Source of the DNA: Dichetophora obliterata
Lineage: Eukaryota; Arthropoda; Insecta; Diptera; Sciomyzidae
DNA length: 64,000 bases
NCBI GenBank assembly: GCA_963920525.1
Contig: OY986438.1
Coordinates: forward strand, 75,562,136 to 75,626,135
Direction: 5' to 3'
The position numbers were made by a program, and so were the translations under genes. Below are positions 43,315-54,768 of this stretch, piece after piece; the first letter of the stretch is position 1; every line of letters starts with the position of its first letter. The notes beneath the pieces are model-generated. The model searched no databases, was not told the origin of the DNA, and saw nothing but the letters and a program-made list of their open reading frames with translations.

Positions 43315-44530
43315 CATATATGTCCGACATGTCGGGTCGTTCGAAACCCCTGTTGTCATGGGTTTGAAATGTTTCAAATTCAAAGCCATCACACCTGGCA
43401 AGACAATGTGGTGACTCAATACCACAACATATAAACACCAACATACAAAACACACACTTTACAAAATAATCACTCACACATTTTATATAAAAAATTATAA
43501 TTTTAAGATTTCAAAAATTGTCAAATATGAAGTTGTTGTCAAAAAATCACTAACACCTCTATTTCTTACACAATGGTTGCTAACAAATGTATTTATACCG
43601 AAACCTTCATACGAAGCAACATGTGCACAACAAGTTAGCAACACGTTCGCGACCAGTTCAATGCAACACAGCATGCTGCAATTTTAATCGGCAATTTTTG
43701 TTGCATATTGTCTTTTGTTTGACATCAGTCTGCTACCATTCTTTTGCTGCGACGAATAAGCTGCAGTTAATATTGTTCCTTATGTATGGATGCACCCAAA
43801 TTCTATTTTGACATTGAGTTTTTCGCGTATAAAAATATTAAATAACATCTTCATCACTAGAGTCGCTTTAACTAATTTAATTTTCTGTTTTTATTTAACA
43901 TAGCTTTAACTAAAAAGTATTTGTGTTGTTATGAATTTTGCAATGTTGCGACGTGACTTGCTCATCTGAAAACATAGGTTGCAATTTAGTTTAAAATTGT
44001 AGTGGCTTGCATCAGTTTAAGCTATTGCGTTGTAGTTGCATTACTTTTCAATTGCTCCATGTATAAAAGGCCTAAATCTCAAAAGTTTTTTACAGTTTCT
44101 CATTGGAAGCAACAACAAAATTATTTGTACGCCGAGCAACCGGACATCGTGTAATATGGGCAATTGCGAGCGCTCAGGGAACATATTCTGTGAGCGCATA
44201 CCATTCAACCGAAAGTTGTGCAACAGTTCCTTCCGTTGAATGCAGCCATTACTGCATTTACATGTGATCTTTCAATATCTTATTTTATCCCATACATAGA
44301 AATAAAATATAAGGAAACGTTGCTACCCTCACATACAGTGTATGTGTACTGCGGTATGTTTCGTGAATTGAGTGAGTGAGACGGAGAATATTTTTTTGAC
44401 ACTTGGCTCGTTCTGTCAGCCGAAGTAAGAGATAAAAAACATACTAATATTAAATGTTTAATTAAAAGCTATTTTTATTGATAATTTCAGTGAGATAGGT
44501 AAAGTTTATGATATAAACAACTGAACAAGC
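43315..44530. other. MITE remnants and unassigned DNA
   Basis: 43315-43420 resembles the pre-insertion flank at 38740-38856 (CCGACATGTCGG motifs), so the copia inserted into an older MITE. 43580-44075 is a diverged inverted relative of the MITE at 37023-37504 (GTATTTATACCGAAACCTTC, GGCCT end). No coding sequence is recognised in 44080-44530. Confidence 0.45.
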
Positions 44531-45353
44531 ATGCGTTGTGCTGTAAAAAACTGTTCAAGTAGTCAGAACTTGAAGAATAATGTGGTTTCCTTCCATAAGT
44601 AAGTATATGAACACCAGTTGGATTTTTTAAATGAAACAACGTTATTTATAATGAATTGTGTTTAAAAAAGTTATTTACAGTGAAAATTTGTGCATTTCCA
44701 ATTAAAAATAAGTGAAAAAAGCAAATTGGAGTATGTTGTTTCCGCGCCAATTTTAAGGGATTGAAATGTCAAAATATTTCAGGGGTGTATTAAATTTACA
44801 TATTTCCATACATTTTAAGGGCGCTCGTGTTTTCAGTGAACAAATTTTGGTCATAAGTGCATTTTATGGCCCACGCTTAAATAATTTTTTCTTATGATTA
44901 TTAAACATACTTTGGCCTGCTTAGTCCAAAAGTGCAATAATAAAATGTCGGTTTCAAATGGCTTAGGAAATAAAATTCGCAAAAGTTTCCAAATTCAGTG
45001 CATAATATGAAGTATGTGGAATAAAGGCCAAAATAAAGATAAGATCACGCAGAAAATTTTTAAATAAAATAAAAGGAAATATATATTTTATTTATTTATT
45101 TAAAATAAAATTTTTATTTATTTTCAGATTTCCACATATTCCTAACTTAAAGCAACATTGCATTGAATCACTAGCTTTTGATCCTAATCTGGTTAATAAA
45201 AGATCAGTTGTTTGCTGAAATCATTTTTTTGAAAATGATTTCATTGGCTTCTCAAAGTAGAGCAGAAATTTATTTCCATCAGCGGTACCACATCTTGACA
45301 TCTTGGGTCATATTAAGTCTTCCGGTCGTTTTAATATTGTTGTAAAATCTTAA
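44531..45353 (+). pseudogene. THAP zinc-finger protein fragment, two exons, one stop
   Basis: Exon 1 (44531-44598) reads MRCAVKNCSSSQNLKNNVVS. A GTAAGT donor joins through TTTTCAG to exon 2 (45128-45353), giving FHKFPHIPNLKQHC, DPNLVNKRSVVC, then a TGA stop where the family has a residue before NHFFENDF, and LFPSAVPHLDIL. The C-x4-C ... C-x2-H layout and the terminal SAVPHL fit the THAP DNA-binding domain, used by P-element transposases and host THAP proteins. Nothing resembling a transposase body follows. It is therefore either a truncated P-like element or a decayed host gene. Confidence 0.7.
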
Positions 45354-45587
45354 ACTGAAATTTTTTTAAAAACTAAATATTTTTATATATCTAAAAGAAA
45401 TAATGAAAAGCTTAGAAAAAAATGAATTTTATGTATCTTCACTTAATTTATTGAAATCCATCTTTTTATATATAATTTTTTAATTTATAATTACTTATAA
45501 TTTTATTAATATATAAAATTTAATGCATGAATTTAAATGAATACAAGCCCAGTAGATAGCTTATACCATAATTTTTTACTTTACTAA

Positions 45588-47521
45588 CAGTCAAACCTAA
45601 ATCAGAGCGGAAACGTTTTTTATCTGTCAAAAATTTCTCATGCCCATACGATTTATATGAAGCAAACCATAATAACGCTGCGGCAACGCTCAGCGGTTGG
45701 AAAATCCAATTTTGACAGAGCGTTAGAAAGTAAAGTTGGCTGCAGAAAACGATGAAATTGGAATTTCTGCGAAAAATTTGTCATTCATCACTATGCCTGC
45801 ATTCAGCGGAGTCAACAGCTGACAACTGTTGTGTTAAAATTTACTGAGGGCAGCTTTCTCAATGTCCGGTTAAGCACTAATCAGAACTTTAACCAGCAGT
45901 TAGCAAAAAAGCCCTTTCTCAATGTTCGGTTAAGGTTGAACTGTCAGTTAAGTGCTGATTAAGTTAACGGCAAGTTGTGGTTTCGGTTAGCGCCATTTTA
46001 TTGTAAATGATTTCGAAGATGCTGTCAAACTTAAAAATTTAAGATGGCGGATAGAGTTCCCACCTGGATTTTTTTTTTGCGAATTCTTGTAATTTTGAAA
46101 TTCTGACAACGGATTTAATTTCGAATATAATGTCACAGTTTTAAAATTTAAGATGGAGGTTAGGGGTGCCACCTAAATTTTTACCACAGTATTGCCACGT
46201 AATTATATGTCTTTTTAAGAGTTTTAAACGTCATTCATCAGTAATAAGGGGTCGCTGATTTCGAATATAAAGTCAGAATTTTAAAATTCAAGATGGTGGA
46301 TAGGTCAGAATTTTAAAATTCAAGATAGTGGATAGGGTTGTCACCTTAATTTTTTTGTAGTTTTATGAATTCGGGGCTGGCAAAAAAAATTGTACACCAA
46401 AAATGGGTCGCTGAATCCGAATCCGTTGTCAGAATTTCAATATTATAAAATTTTAAAATAATAGGGCTGCCACCTAATAGTATATATTTTCACGAGTTTT
46501 AAACGTCATGTATTAGTGTTAAGGAGTCGCTTATTTTGAATCTAAAGTCAGAATTTTAAAATTTGCCAGCCCCGAATTTATAAAATTAAAAAAATAAGGT
46601 GGCATCCCTATCCACTATCTTGAATTTTAAAATTCTGACCTTAGATTCGAAATCAGCGACCCCTTAACACTCATAAATGACGTTTAAAACTCTTGAAAAG
46701 ACATATAATTAGGTGGCAACCCTATTATTTCAAAATTTTATAATTTTGAAATTCTGACAACGGATTCGGATTCAGCGACCCATTTTTGGTGTACCATTTT
46801 TTTTGGCAGCCCCAAATTTATAAAACTAAAAAAATTAAGGTGGCAACCCTATCCACCATCTTGAATTTTAAAATTCTGACTTTAGATGCGAAATCAGCGA
46901 CACCTTAACACTGATGAATGGCGTTTAACACTCTTAAAAAGACATATTATTACGTGGCAATACTGTGGTAAAAATTTAGGTGGCACCCCTAACCTCCATC
47001 TTAAATTTTAAAACTGTGACATTATATTCGAAATTAAATCCGTTGTCAGAATTTCAAAATTACAAAAATTCGCAAAAAAGAAATCGAGGTGGCAACTCTA
47101 TCCGCCATCTTAAATTTTTAAGTTTGACAGCATCTTCGAAATCATTTACAATAAAATGGCGCTAACCGAAACCACAACTTGCCGTTAACTTAATCAGCAC
47201 TTAACTGACAGTTCAACCTTAACCGAACATTGAGAAAGGGCTCTTTTGCTAACTGCTGGTTAAAGTTCTGATTAGTGCTTAACCGGACATTGAGAAAGCG
47301 GCCCTAAGAGTAACAACATATTAAGAAAAAAACATCGCTCACTAAGGTATCGCCACCATAACAGCTCACAAGTGTTGACTCCGCTGAATGCAGCTTGTAT
47401 GACAAACACTTTTTGACAACATCTGACAGAAGGCCGCCGCTCTTATTTAGGGATGAAAATTCAGCGTTAGCGGAAAGCGGCTGGCAACGCACCGCTTAAC
47501 GCTCTTATTTAGGTTTCACAG
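45588..47521. mobile_element. MITE (CAGTCAAACCTAAATC family) split by a palindrome, TAA duplication
   Basis: Left end CAGTCAAACCTAAATCAGAG and right end CTTATTTAGGTTTCACAG are flanked by TAA (45585-45587 and 47522-47524). The left half (to about 45847) and the right half (from about 47305) match copy 24202-24773. About 100 bp of the middle was lost where the 1457-bp palindrome sits. Confidence 0.8.
45848..47304. repeat. Giant palindromic (foldback) element, 1457 bp
   Basis: The left arm starts GGGCAGCTTTCTCAATGTCC and the right arm ends GGACATTGAGAAAGCGGCCC. Nearly the whole unit is mirrored about a centre near 46585. Examples: GCGCCATTTTATTGTAAATG at about 45991 against CATTTACAATAAAATGGCGC at about 47143, and TTAAATTTTAAGTTTGACAG-type text in both arms. 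Internal units (CAAGATGGTGGATAGG, TCGCTGATTTCGAATATAA, GTGGCAACCCTAT) repeat within each arm. No transposase. The short relative at 33114-33378 has the same ends. Confidence 0.9.
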
Positions 47522-47524
47522 TAA

Positions 47525-48393
47525 TATTATTTTTTTGCTCTCGGGTGAAATAGGCCTACTGGGGAACCAAACACCCACAAAAAAAATCGATAACGCACTA
47601 AATTGTATTCCCCAAGGGTGGTGTGGAAATACAATCTGTTATTGTCATTGGATAAGAACAAAAAAGATAGCGAAAACTTTAAGCCTTAATCTGTAAATAT
47701 GTGATTATCATCAGAAACAGTTTGGGCCTTGTTTGTGATGCAACCGAATGCGGCCGTGTTTGAATGTTCATGTGTTTGTGCGAACCAACACCAATATGGA
47801 AAATGCCGCACTTTTCTGCTACTACACCACTTCCTTATATTTTACTTCTTTGATTAAAACAAAGAAGCAATCAAAGTGCTGTCAAACACATCAAGTAACG
47901 TAGCTATTTTTTTTTTGTGTAGGAGAATGGGAGAAAACACCCCTATTATATATGCATTTCTTTTCAATAATAGTACTGAAAAATAAATTTGCCTAAATTT
48001 ATTTATAAATATATTTATAATGTAATTTATTTTATTTCAATAAACCAAGATTCAATACGAAAATGTCGAAATTTCTTTATCGCTATTAATAAATTATCCC
48101 CTTTAAATATATTGTGACTACGTTTTTATTTAGCCACTTTGACAAGCTCGAACTACGTGACAGCAAAGATGGCGAACATGCGCAATACTTTATCTGTAGT
48201 TCTTTGTATCATGCCAACTCAGGCTCAACTCGCCATGGAAACGTAGTATAAAGATAAGGAAAGAAAAGTAAAAGTGTGTAGAGCTGTGTTCGGACTTTAC
48301 TGCAATTGCAGTAGATCTACTGCGCTTTTTAGCAAAATTTAATGTTCCCTGCAAGTACACCATCGGTTATATTACTGGTTATATAAAGAGAAG
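47525..48393. other. Non-coding interval before the gypsy element
   Basis: No gene recognised. It contains a CATCAGAAACAGTTTGGGCC stretch and AT-rich text at 47930-48110. Nothing I can assign. Confidence 0.4.
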
Positions 48394-49248
48394 TGTGGGT
48401 TTCACTGTTTTTTACCACAAATCAATAACGCACTTGAAATTTACAGTTAAGATATATTTACAAACTTAAAATAATTAAAACAATTACAACGATTATAAAT
48501 TGATCAGAAATACAAAATTATTATGCAGCAACTTAGCTGTCGTCTTAATTAGCGCGCGATGGAAAAGACACTGATTACACTATGGCAGCATAGACCAGAG
48601 CCCATGCCACCATAGCATATTAAACACTCGCTGCAACGCTAAGTATAGCGTCGCAAACACACACATAGCTGCCACGAATATTAGAACTTTATCCATTGTT
48701 TATAAAACGATAAAACAATGCAATGAGCGTCAACGGTCGTTGGCGCTGGCATTTATAAATGTCCGACTCGTCATCAGCGCTAATGACGCGACGGACAATG
48801 CGATAAGCAAATGCTTACGCTGCACATACCAGCTATGTGCTGGCGACTCAATGGCCTGCGTGTTGGGTAGCTAGTCCAACAGGCAGGCAACGATCGCTAA
48901 GCATAGACACAGTCAGAACGTAATATGACCGCCATAGAGAGCCGTTATTCAGCGACATAAATTTGATCGCTATACTTGACGGTTTGTTACTTATGACAAG
49001 GCGTCAGATGGCGAGAAAGTCAACGCGTTCTGAACTAGTTAAAACCAATGGAATGCCTGCTGAAATAAGAGCAGCGGCAGTCAAATATGTGACGAATTAT
49101 TTGCTTGGCTTACCACTTCATGATAAGCCAAGCAAAGTTAGTCATTGTGTTGGCGACTGTGTGTGTCAGGTTATTTAGCGACAGAGTGTCGCTGGATAGC
49201 TTGAAGAGCTGCAGAGTGAGGGATGGCGTCACTGAAGGTTCCGCCACA
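48394..49248 (-). repeat. gypsy 3' LTR
   Basis: 855 bp, same text as 53914-54768 wherever compared. It contains a 71-codon open stretch (48963-49178) repeated exactly in the other LTR at 54483-54698; this is LTR sequence, not a gene. Confidence 0.9.
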
Positions 49249-49259
49249 ATACTCCCCCC

Positions 49260-52200
49260 CTAGCGCTTAAGGCGCGATATGCTGAATCGCTGCGGCCTGC
49301 AAACTCTCCTACCGCTTCGTGTAAGGACCGGCGATGACATCTGTGAAAATTTCGCCGGCTGTCGATATGGTGACGCAGTTCTTGCGTTTGGTATTTCACC
49401 AGTCTGTTGCGTCTTTCTTTTAGCCTTTTGCTTTTGTCCAGCGATGTCCACCGGTGGGTCGGAAAATGTCACGACCTTTTTTTGACGAATGAGCGTGGGC
49501 TTTGCACGTCCCGCGGTGTCCAACGGTTGGTCGGAAAATGTCACGACCTTTTTTTGACGAATGTGCGCGGGCTTTGCACGTCCCGCGGTGTCCAACGGTT
49601 GGTCGGAAAATGTCACGACCGCGTCTCGACGATTGTGCGATTTAGTTGGCGCAGAGTCGATAAGCTCTTTAGGCATGAAAGCTGCTTTCAACCTATCGAT
49701 TGATATTTTCGCTGCTTTGCCCTTGATGTTGATGGTAAAATACTTGTCGTTTCTTTCAATGACTTCGTACGGGCCATCATACCGTGGCAGCAGCGGGCGT
49801 TGGACCTTGTCGATTCGGACAAATACATGCGAGCAATTATTCAATTCGCTCTGCACGAAAACTTTTGGCTTATCGTGATGCTTGATCGAGGCAGGTGCAA
49901 TTTTTTGCATTGCTTCTCTAAGCTCTACTATGAAGTCGGCTTCGCTGATTTTTTTAGCCGAAGGTGTCAGGAATTCCCCCGGGATCTTCAATGTTTCGCC
50001 GTAAACCATTTCTGCTGGCGTCGATCCGATGTCCTCTTTGATGACGGAGCGTAACCCAAGGAGTATGAGCGGCAATATGTCGCACCAGTTGTCGTTTTCG
50101 TGGCATGTAATAGCTGCCTTGAGGGTGCGGTGCCACCTTTCTATCATGCCATTAGCCTGTGGGTGATATGGGGTAGTTCGATAATGACTAATGCCGAGTA
50201 GAGAGTTAAGCTGTCGAAATAGGTCCGACTCAAACTGCCTTCCGAGGTCGCTAGTTATCTTAAGCGGTATTCCAAAACGAGCTACCCATCCTGATAGCAG
50301 GTTCCTGGCGACGGTCTCTGCCGTCATGTCAGGTATTGGAATCGCTTCCGGCCATCTCGTATATCTGTCAATTATCGTAAGACAGTAACGATTTTCCCGT
50401 GAAATCGTGAGCGGTCCGACTAGGTCGATGTTTATGTGCTCGAAACGTTCACTCGGGTTGGTGTACAAACCTAGCTGCGATTTGTTGTGCTTCGTCACTT
50501 TGCTTCGCTGGCAAGGGATGCAGTGGCGAACGAATTCACTTATTTCAGCCTTCATGTTGGGCCAAACAAACCTCTCTGTGACTAACTTGACTGTAGATTT
50601 GGCGCCTGGATGAGCAGCGCCATGTAGTTTGGTCATGACGTCTGTGCGCAACTTACGAGGCACTAACGGGCGGACTTTACCACGCGATGTATCGCAGTAA
50701 ATGAAAGTGTCTGCGCCAGGTACTTTTAGCTTCTCAATTATCAAAGAGGTTGATGGTGCTTTTGCATTTATGAATTTTTGCATCTCCGTGTCGCGGGCTT
50801 GTTCGCGTGCTAGTTCTTCAAAATCAAAGCCGGATCCCGTTGTTAATTGCTGAACGCGAGATAGCGCGTCGGCCACGTCGTTATCTTTACCGGGAACATG
50901 ACGAATGTCGGTTGTGAACTGGCCTATATAATCCAGGTGTCGTGCCTGTCGAGGTGACGCCTTATCCAAGTTTTGTTTGAAGGCAAACGTAATAGGTTTA
51001 TGGTCCGTGAAAATTGAAAATTCTCGACCCTCGACCATATATTTGAAATGCTTGACAGCCTGATAAATCGCCAGGAGTTCTCTGTCATAAGTGCTGTATT
51101 TCACCTGTGGCTCTGTTAATTTTTTTGAGTAAAAGCCTAGAGGTTGCAGCACGCCGTTAACGTGCTGATGTAGCACTGCTCCGACTGCGTAATCAGAGGC
51201 ATCGACACTCAGTGAAAGTTTTGCATTTGGTGCTGGGTGAAAAAGCAAGGTTGCATTGGCCAATTCTTTTTTGCATCTTTTGAAAGCGCCATCTGTTGAC
51301 GCAGACCATGACAATGGCGTTGTGTCATTTTTCTTATTGCCAACTATCATCGATTGCAACAACGCCTGGGTGGCGGCCGTGTTTGGTATGAAACGCCGAT
51401 AATAATTAAGCATGCCTAAGAATCTTTTTAGCTCTTTTGCTGTCTTAGGCTTGCTGAAATCCCTAATGGCCTGTACCTTCTCATCGGCTGGCTTGATGCC
51501 TTGGCTATTTACTTTGTGCCCTAGGAATTTTACTTCTGATTGGCCGAACGAGCATTTGGCCACATTAATTGCGAGGCCATTTTCGCGCAACAATTGAAAA
51601 ATTCGCCGTAAATGCGTCTCATGTTGCTCAATACTTTCAGAAGCTACGCAGATATCGTCTATGTAAACAAAGGCGTAATGCGTCTCGGCAGCCAATATTT
51701 GATTGATGTGCCGCTGAAAAGTTTGTGCAGCATTTCTCAACCCAAAGGTCATGAATTTGAATTGGTATAAGCCGAAAGGTGTTGTAATGGCCGTTTTTGG
51801 TATATCGGCCGGCTCTACTGGGATCTGATGGTAAGCCCGTTGCAGATCGATGGTAGAAAAAATTTTCTTTCCATGCAGTATACTTGAAAAATCTTGCACG
51901 TATGGGATGGGATAGCGGTCGGGCAGCGTTTTCTCATTGAGTGCCCGGTAATCACCGCAAGGGCGCCAAGAACCGTCTTTTTTCTTAACCATGTGCAGAG
52001 GACTAGCCCAGTTGCTGTCCGAAGGCTCGCAGATACCATTCTCTATTAAAAATTGGAACTCTGCTTTTGCGGCCTCAAGCTTGTCTGGAGCCAGACGACG
52101 GGGGCGCGCATGCGTTGGCGGGCCGTTGGTCACGATATGATGCGTGACTCCTGACCGAGGTGCCGCAACCCCCTGGCGCATGACAGTAATGTCTTTGTAT

Positions 52201-52658
52201 TGCGCGAGAATATTGGCAAACGGGTCATTTATGTTAAATGTAAAAAAGGTTGGCTTACCCTTATTAGCTGCGACGCCTGATATTTGATGGCTGGTTTCAC
52301 GATCGACCAAAGTGCTGTTGCGCATGTCGACGAGTAGCTCAAAGTTCTGCAGAAAGTCAGCTCCAATAAGCGGGGATTTAACGTCCGCAATTACGAAGTC
52401 CCAGGTAAACTTCCTTCGAAGGCCAAAATCCAGGGAGACCCTCTTTGAGCCATAAGTGGCAATATGCGAGCCGTTGGCCGCAAACAACTTAAATTCGTGT
52501 GGAGCATTGTAACGTTCTGCTCCACTCGGTGGAATGACCGACACGTCGGCTCCTGTATCGATGAGGAACCGCCTGCAGGTTGCAGCGTCGGTCACCTACA
52601 GACGACTTACATCAAAGTCGCCACCGGAGTCGTCTGTAGTGGGTGGCTCGCTTACTGG
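49260..52658 (-). CDS. gypsy pol: protease, RT, RNase H, integrase (one early stop)
   Basis: The -1 frame enters at about 52658 and has a TAG at 52598-52596, twenty codons in. From 52595 it is open for 1111 codons. Protease: [55 protein letters not shown] and catalytic YIDDICVAS (YIDD rather than the commoner YVDD). RNase [12 protein letters not shown]. Integrase: the HHCC finger (H...[10 protein letters not shown]), then [22 protein letters not shown] and [10 protein letters not shown] for the D, D and E residues. The tail carries three 24-residue repeats ([17 protein letters not shown]). The stop makes this copy doubtful as an autonomous element, unless the stop is suppressed. Confidence 0.9.
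49446..49661 (-). repeat. Three 72-bp tandem repeats at the pol C-terminus
   Basis: Period exactly 72 bp: GTCC starts at 49446, 49518 and 49590. Each unit encodes about 24 residues, VVTFSD(Q/P)P(L/V)D(T/I)AGR then a basic IRQKK. The two middle copies are nearly identical. It lies beyond the integrase core. Confidence 0.9.
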
Positions 52659-53803
52659 TTTTTTGCCTTGTACGCGCAGGGCGGGCGGCATCCATAGGCG
52701 TTGTCGCCGAACGTGCGATGGGGCCAGCATATTGGGTGTTGGCCTCTGCCACCCCTGTGTCGCGTAGCTGGTCTTTGAGGACTTCGCAGGCGAGTAAAAT
52801 CTTCATGCGCTGCTGCGCCGTGTCTCAAAGGTTGCGGGGGGCCGGAGAAGCGTGGTGGCAATTGGGCCGCCCTCGGGGCAGTTCGCACATTAGAGCTGGT
52901 GCGTAGCCGTGGCAGATCCGCTGCCTGTCCATACTTGTCGGCTCTACCCATGCCACTGTACACTGGCATGGGCTCGAAATCCTGATCAAAAAAATATTCA
53001 GGAGGGTGATCAGGTGCGAGTTCCGCAGGTAGCGCTGTTCTCTCTCGTGCGCGAGGCTCGCGGCGGCGGTGCCGTGGTGTCTGATATCGGCGCGGATGAT
53101 CGCGCTCATACAATGCATCTTCCAAACGATGCAAGCGTTTTAGTAGGTTTTCGTCTGCTGTTGGCGCGTCTGCAGGTGACGCTGCTGCTACCTGTCTGGG
53201 TCGGTAAGCACCCGTTTCCATTATTCTGTCCGCCAGCGCGGCACGTTGGACGAGCTCCACGTTTACTGTCTGGAGCAGCCCTTGCACTTGTGGAGGCAAA
53301 CGGGCGGTCCACAGGTTCTCGAGCATTTTGTCACTCATGTTTTTCCCGCCGAGATCGCGCATTTCATTTAACAACTGCGATGGGCGACGGTCGCCCAATT
53401 CGCATTCCGAGAGAAGCTGACGAAGCTTCTCCTGTTCACTCGCGCTGAACACTTGCATCAATTTATCTTTGATGCAATCATACCGATCTGCTGACGGCGG
53501 TTCGCGCACAATGTCACTAACTTGGCGCAACACATTTTTTTCCAATGCGCCCACTACCGTGTAGAAACGGTCACTGTCACTTTTAATTCGCAGCTTTGCG
53601 AACTGCGCCTCTATTTGCAGGAACCAAAGATCGGGCGAGTCATGCCAGAAGTTTGGTGTCTGCACCGCGACCTTATTATTAGCGGACACGGTGGCCTCTG
53701 TTACCGCAGATGCCGAAGGAATAGCGGTGTCCGAACCACCTGCTGCGCCTTCTTCGATTTGGCGAGCAACTTCACTTTGAGCGTCATTTTTGTTTTCTGC
53801 CAT
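52652..53803 (-). CDS. gypsy gag with CHCC finger
   Basis: An open frame of 383 codons from MAENKNDAQS. The capsid-like core reads FWHDSPDLWFLQIEAQF, IKDKLMQVFSASEQEKLRQL and LLSECELGDRRPSQLLNEMR. It then has TARLPPQVQGLLQ, the CsRn1-style gag found in many animals. The C-terminus carries CWPHRTFGDNAYGCRPPC, a C-x2-H-x9-C-x3-C motif in place of the usual CCHC knuckle. The protein would package the RNA into particles. The stop at 52654-52652 lies just after the slippery A-AAA-AAC. No internal stop is seen. Confidence 0.92.
   Translation of the reverse strand: MAENKNDAQSEVARQIEEGAAGGSDTAIPSASAVTEATVSANNKVAVQTPNFWHDSPDLWFLQIEAQFAKLRIKSDSDRFYTVVGALEKNVLRQVSDIVREPPSADRYDCIKDKLMQVFSASEQEKLRQLLSECELGDRRPSQLLNEMRDLGGKNMSDKMLENLWTARLPPQVQGLLQTVNVELVQRAALADRIMETGAYRPRQVAAASPADAPTADENLLKRLHRLEDALYERDHPRRYQTPRHRRREPRARERTALPAELAPDHPPEYFFDQDFEPMPVYSGMGRADKYGQAADLPRLRTSSNVRTAPRAAQLPPRFSGPPQPLRHGAAAHEDFTRLRSPQRPATRHRGGRGQHPICWPHRTFGDNAYGCRPPCAYKAKNQ
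52655..52664 (-). promoter_or_regulatory. Candidate -1 ribosomal frameshift site (A AAA AAC)
   Basis: On the minus strand the gag end is GCA AAA AAC CAG TAA. Position 52664-52658 is the classic X-XXY-YYZ heptamer A AAA AAC in the gag frame, one codon before the stop. Slipping back one base enters the pol frame exactly ([10 protein letters not shown]). No pseudoknot was modelled. Confidence 0.75.
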
Positions 53804-53889
53804 ATTTTTACTTTTTGTTTTTTTATACGTAAAGTCAACAAGATTTTATTGCAGTGTTTTTAATTTTAAAGAGATTTTAATAACGTGAT

Positions 53890-53913
53890 TCAAATCACGT
53901 CGGGGTCACCAGT
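53890..53913 (-). promoter_or_regulatory. gypsy primer binding site (tRNA-Trp type)
   Basis: Sense-strand TGGTGACCCCGACGTGATT starts two bases after the 5' LTR. It is complementary to the tRNA-Trp 3' end including CCA, recalled from the CsRn1 literature. The plus-strand text is therefore not part of a tRNA gene. Confidence 0.75.
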
Positions 53914-54768
53914 TGTGGGTTTCACTGTTTTTTACCACAAATCAATAACGCACTTGAAATTTACAGTTAAGATATATTTACAAACTTAAAATAATTAAAA
54001 CAATTACAACGATTATAAATTGATCAGAAATACAAAATTATTATGCAGCAACTTAGCTGTCGTCTTAATTAGCGCGCGATGGAAAAGACACTGATTACAC
54101 TATGGCAGCATAGACCAGAGCCCATGCCACCATAGCATATTAAACACTCGCTGCAACGCTAAGTATAGCGTCGCAAACACACACATAGCTGCCACGAATA
54201 TTAGAACTTTATCCATTGTTTATAAAACGATAAAACAATGCAATGAGCGTCAACGGTCGTTGGCGCTGGCATTTATAAATGTCCGACTCGTCATCAGCGC
54301 TAATGACGCGACGGACAATGCGATAAGCAAATGCTTACGCTGCACATACCAGCTATGTGCTGGCGACTCAATGGCCTGCGTGTTGGGTAGCTAGTCCAAC
54401 AGGCAGGCAACGATCGCTAAGCATAGACACAGTCAGAACGTAATATGACCGCCATAGAGAGCCGTTATTCAGCGACATAAATTTGATCGCTATACTTGAC
54501 GGTTTGTTACTTATGACAAGGCGTCAGATGGCGAGAAAGTCAACGCGTTCTGAACTAGTTAAAACCAATGGAATGCCTGCTGAAATAAGAGCAGCGGCAG
54601 TCAAATATGTGACGAATTATTTGCTTGGCTTACCACTTCATGATAAGCCAAGCAAAGTTAGTCATTGTGTTGGCGACTGTGTGTGTCAGGTTATTTAGCG
54701 ACAGAGTGTCGCTGGATAGCTTGAAGAGCTGCAGAGTGAGGGATGGCGTCACTGAAGGTTCCGCCACA
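53914..54768 (-). repeat. gypsy 5' LTR (promoter end)
   Basis: 855 bp, matching 48394-49248 throughout the lines compared. It lies upstream of gag on the minus strand. Confidence 0.9.

Larger units (their letters stand above)
48394..54768 (-). mobile_element. CsRn1-type gypsy (Ty3) LTR retrotransposon
   Basis: Two 855-bp LTRs (48394-49248 and 53914-54768), apparently identical, start TGTGG and end CCACA. Flanks GAAG and GAGG are similar but not identical. Next to the 5' LTR, the plus strand reads AATCACGTCGGGGTCACCA, the 3' end of tRNA-Trp as I recall it. That primer type and the gag C-x2-H-x9-C-x3-C finger are both typical of the CsRn1 clade. A purine tract AGGGGGGGAG lies directly after the pol stop. 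Gag (53803-52652) and pol (52595-49260) fill the interior. Confidence 0.92.

Noticed and set aside
45987..47165. Two nearly identical 61-codon open frames on opposite strands
   Set aside because: They are mirror images inside the palindrome arms; no family motif. The palindrome explains the duplication.
52909..53448. 179-codon plus-strand frame
   Set aside because: Antisense of gypsy gag, which has the conserved capsid and CHCC motifs.
53888..53912. Possible tRNA-Trp gene from the CACGTCGGGGTCACCA match
   Set aside because: Only the 3' terminal bases including CCA are present, next to the LTR. This is the primer binding site.
48963..54698. Identical 71-codon frames at 48963-49178 and 54483-54698
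   Set aside because: They lie at the same position in the two gypsy LTRs and are simply LTR sequence.
48394..54768. Envelope gene making the gypsy element an errantivirus
   Set aside because: No frame beyond gag and pol; pol ends directly at the purine tract and LTR.
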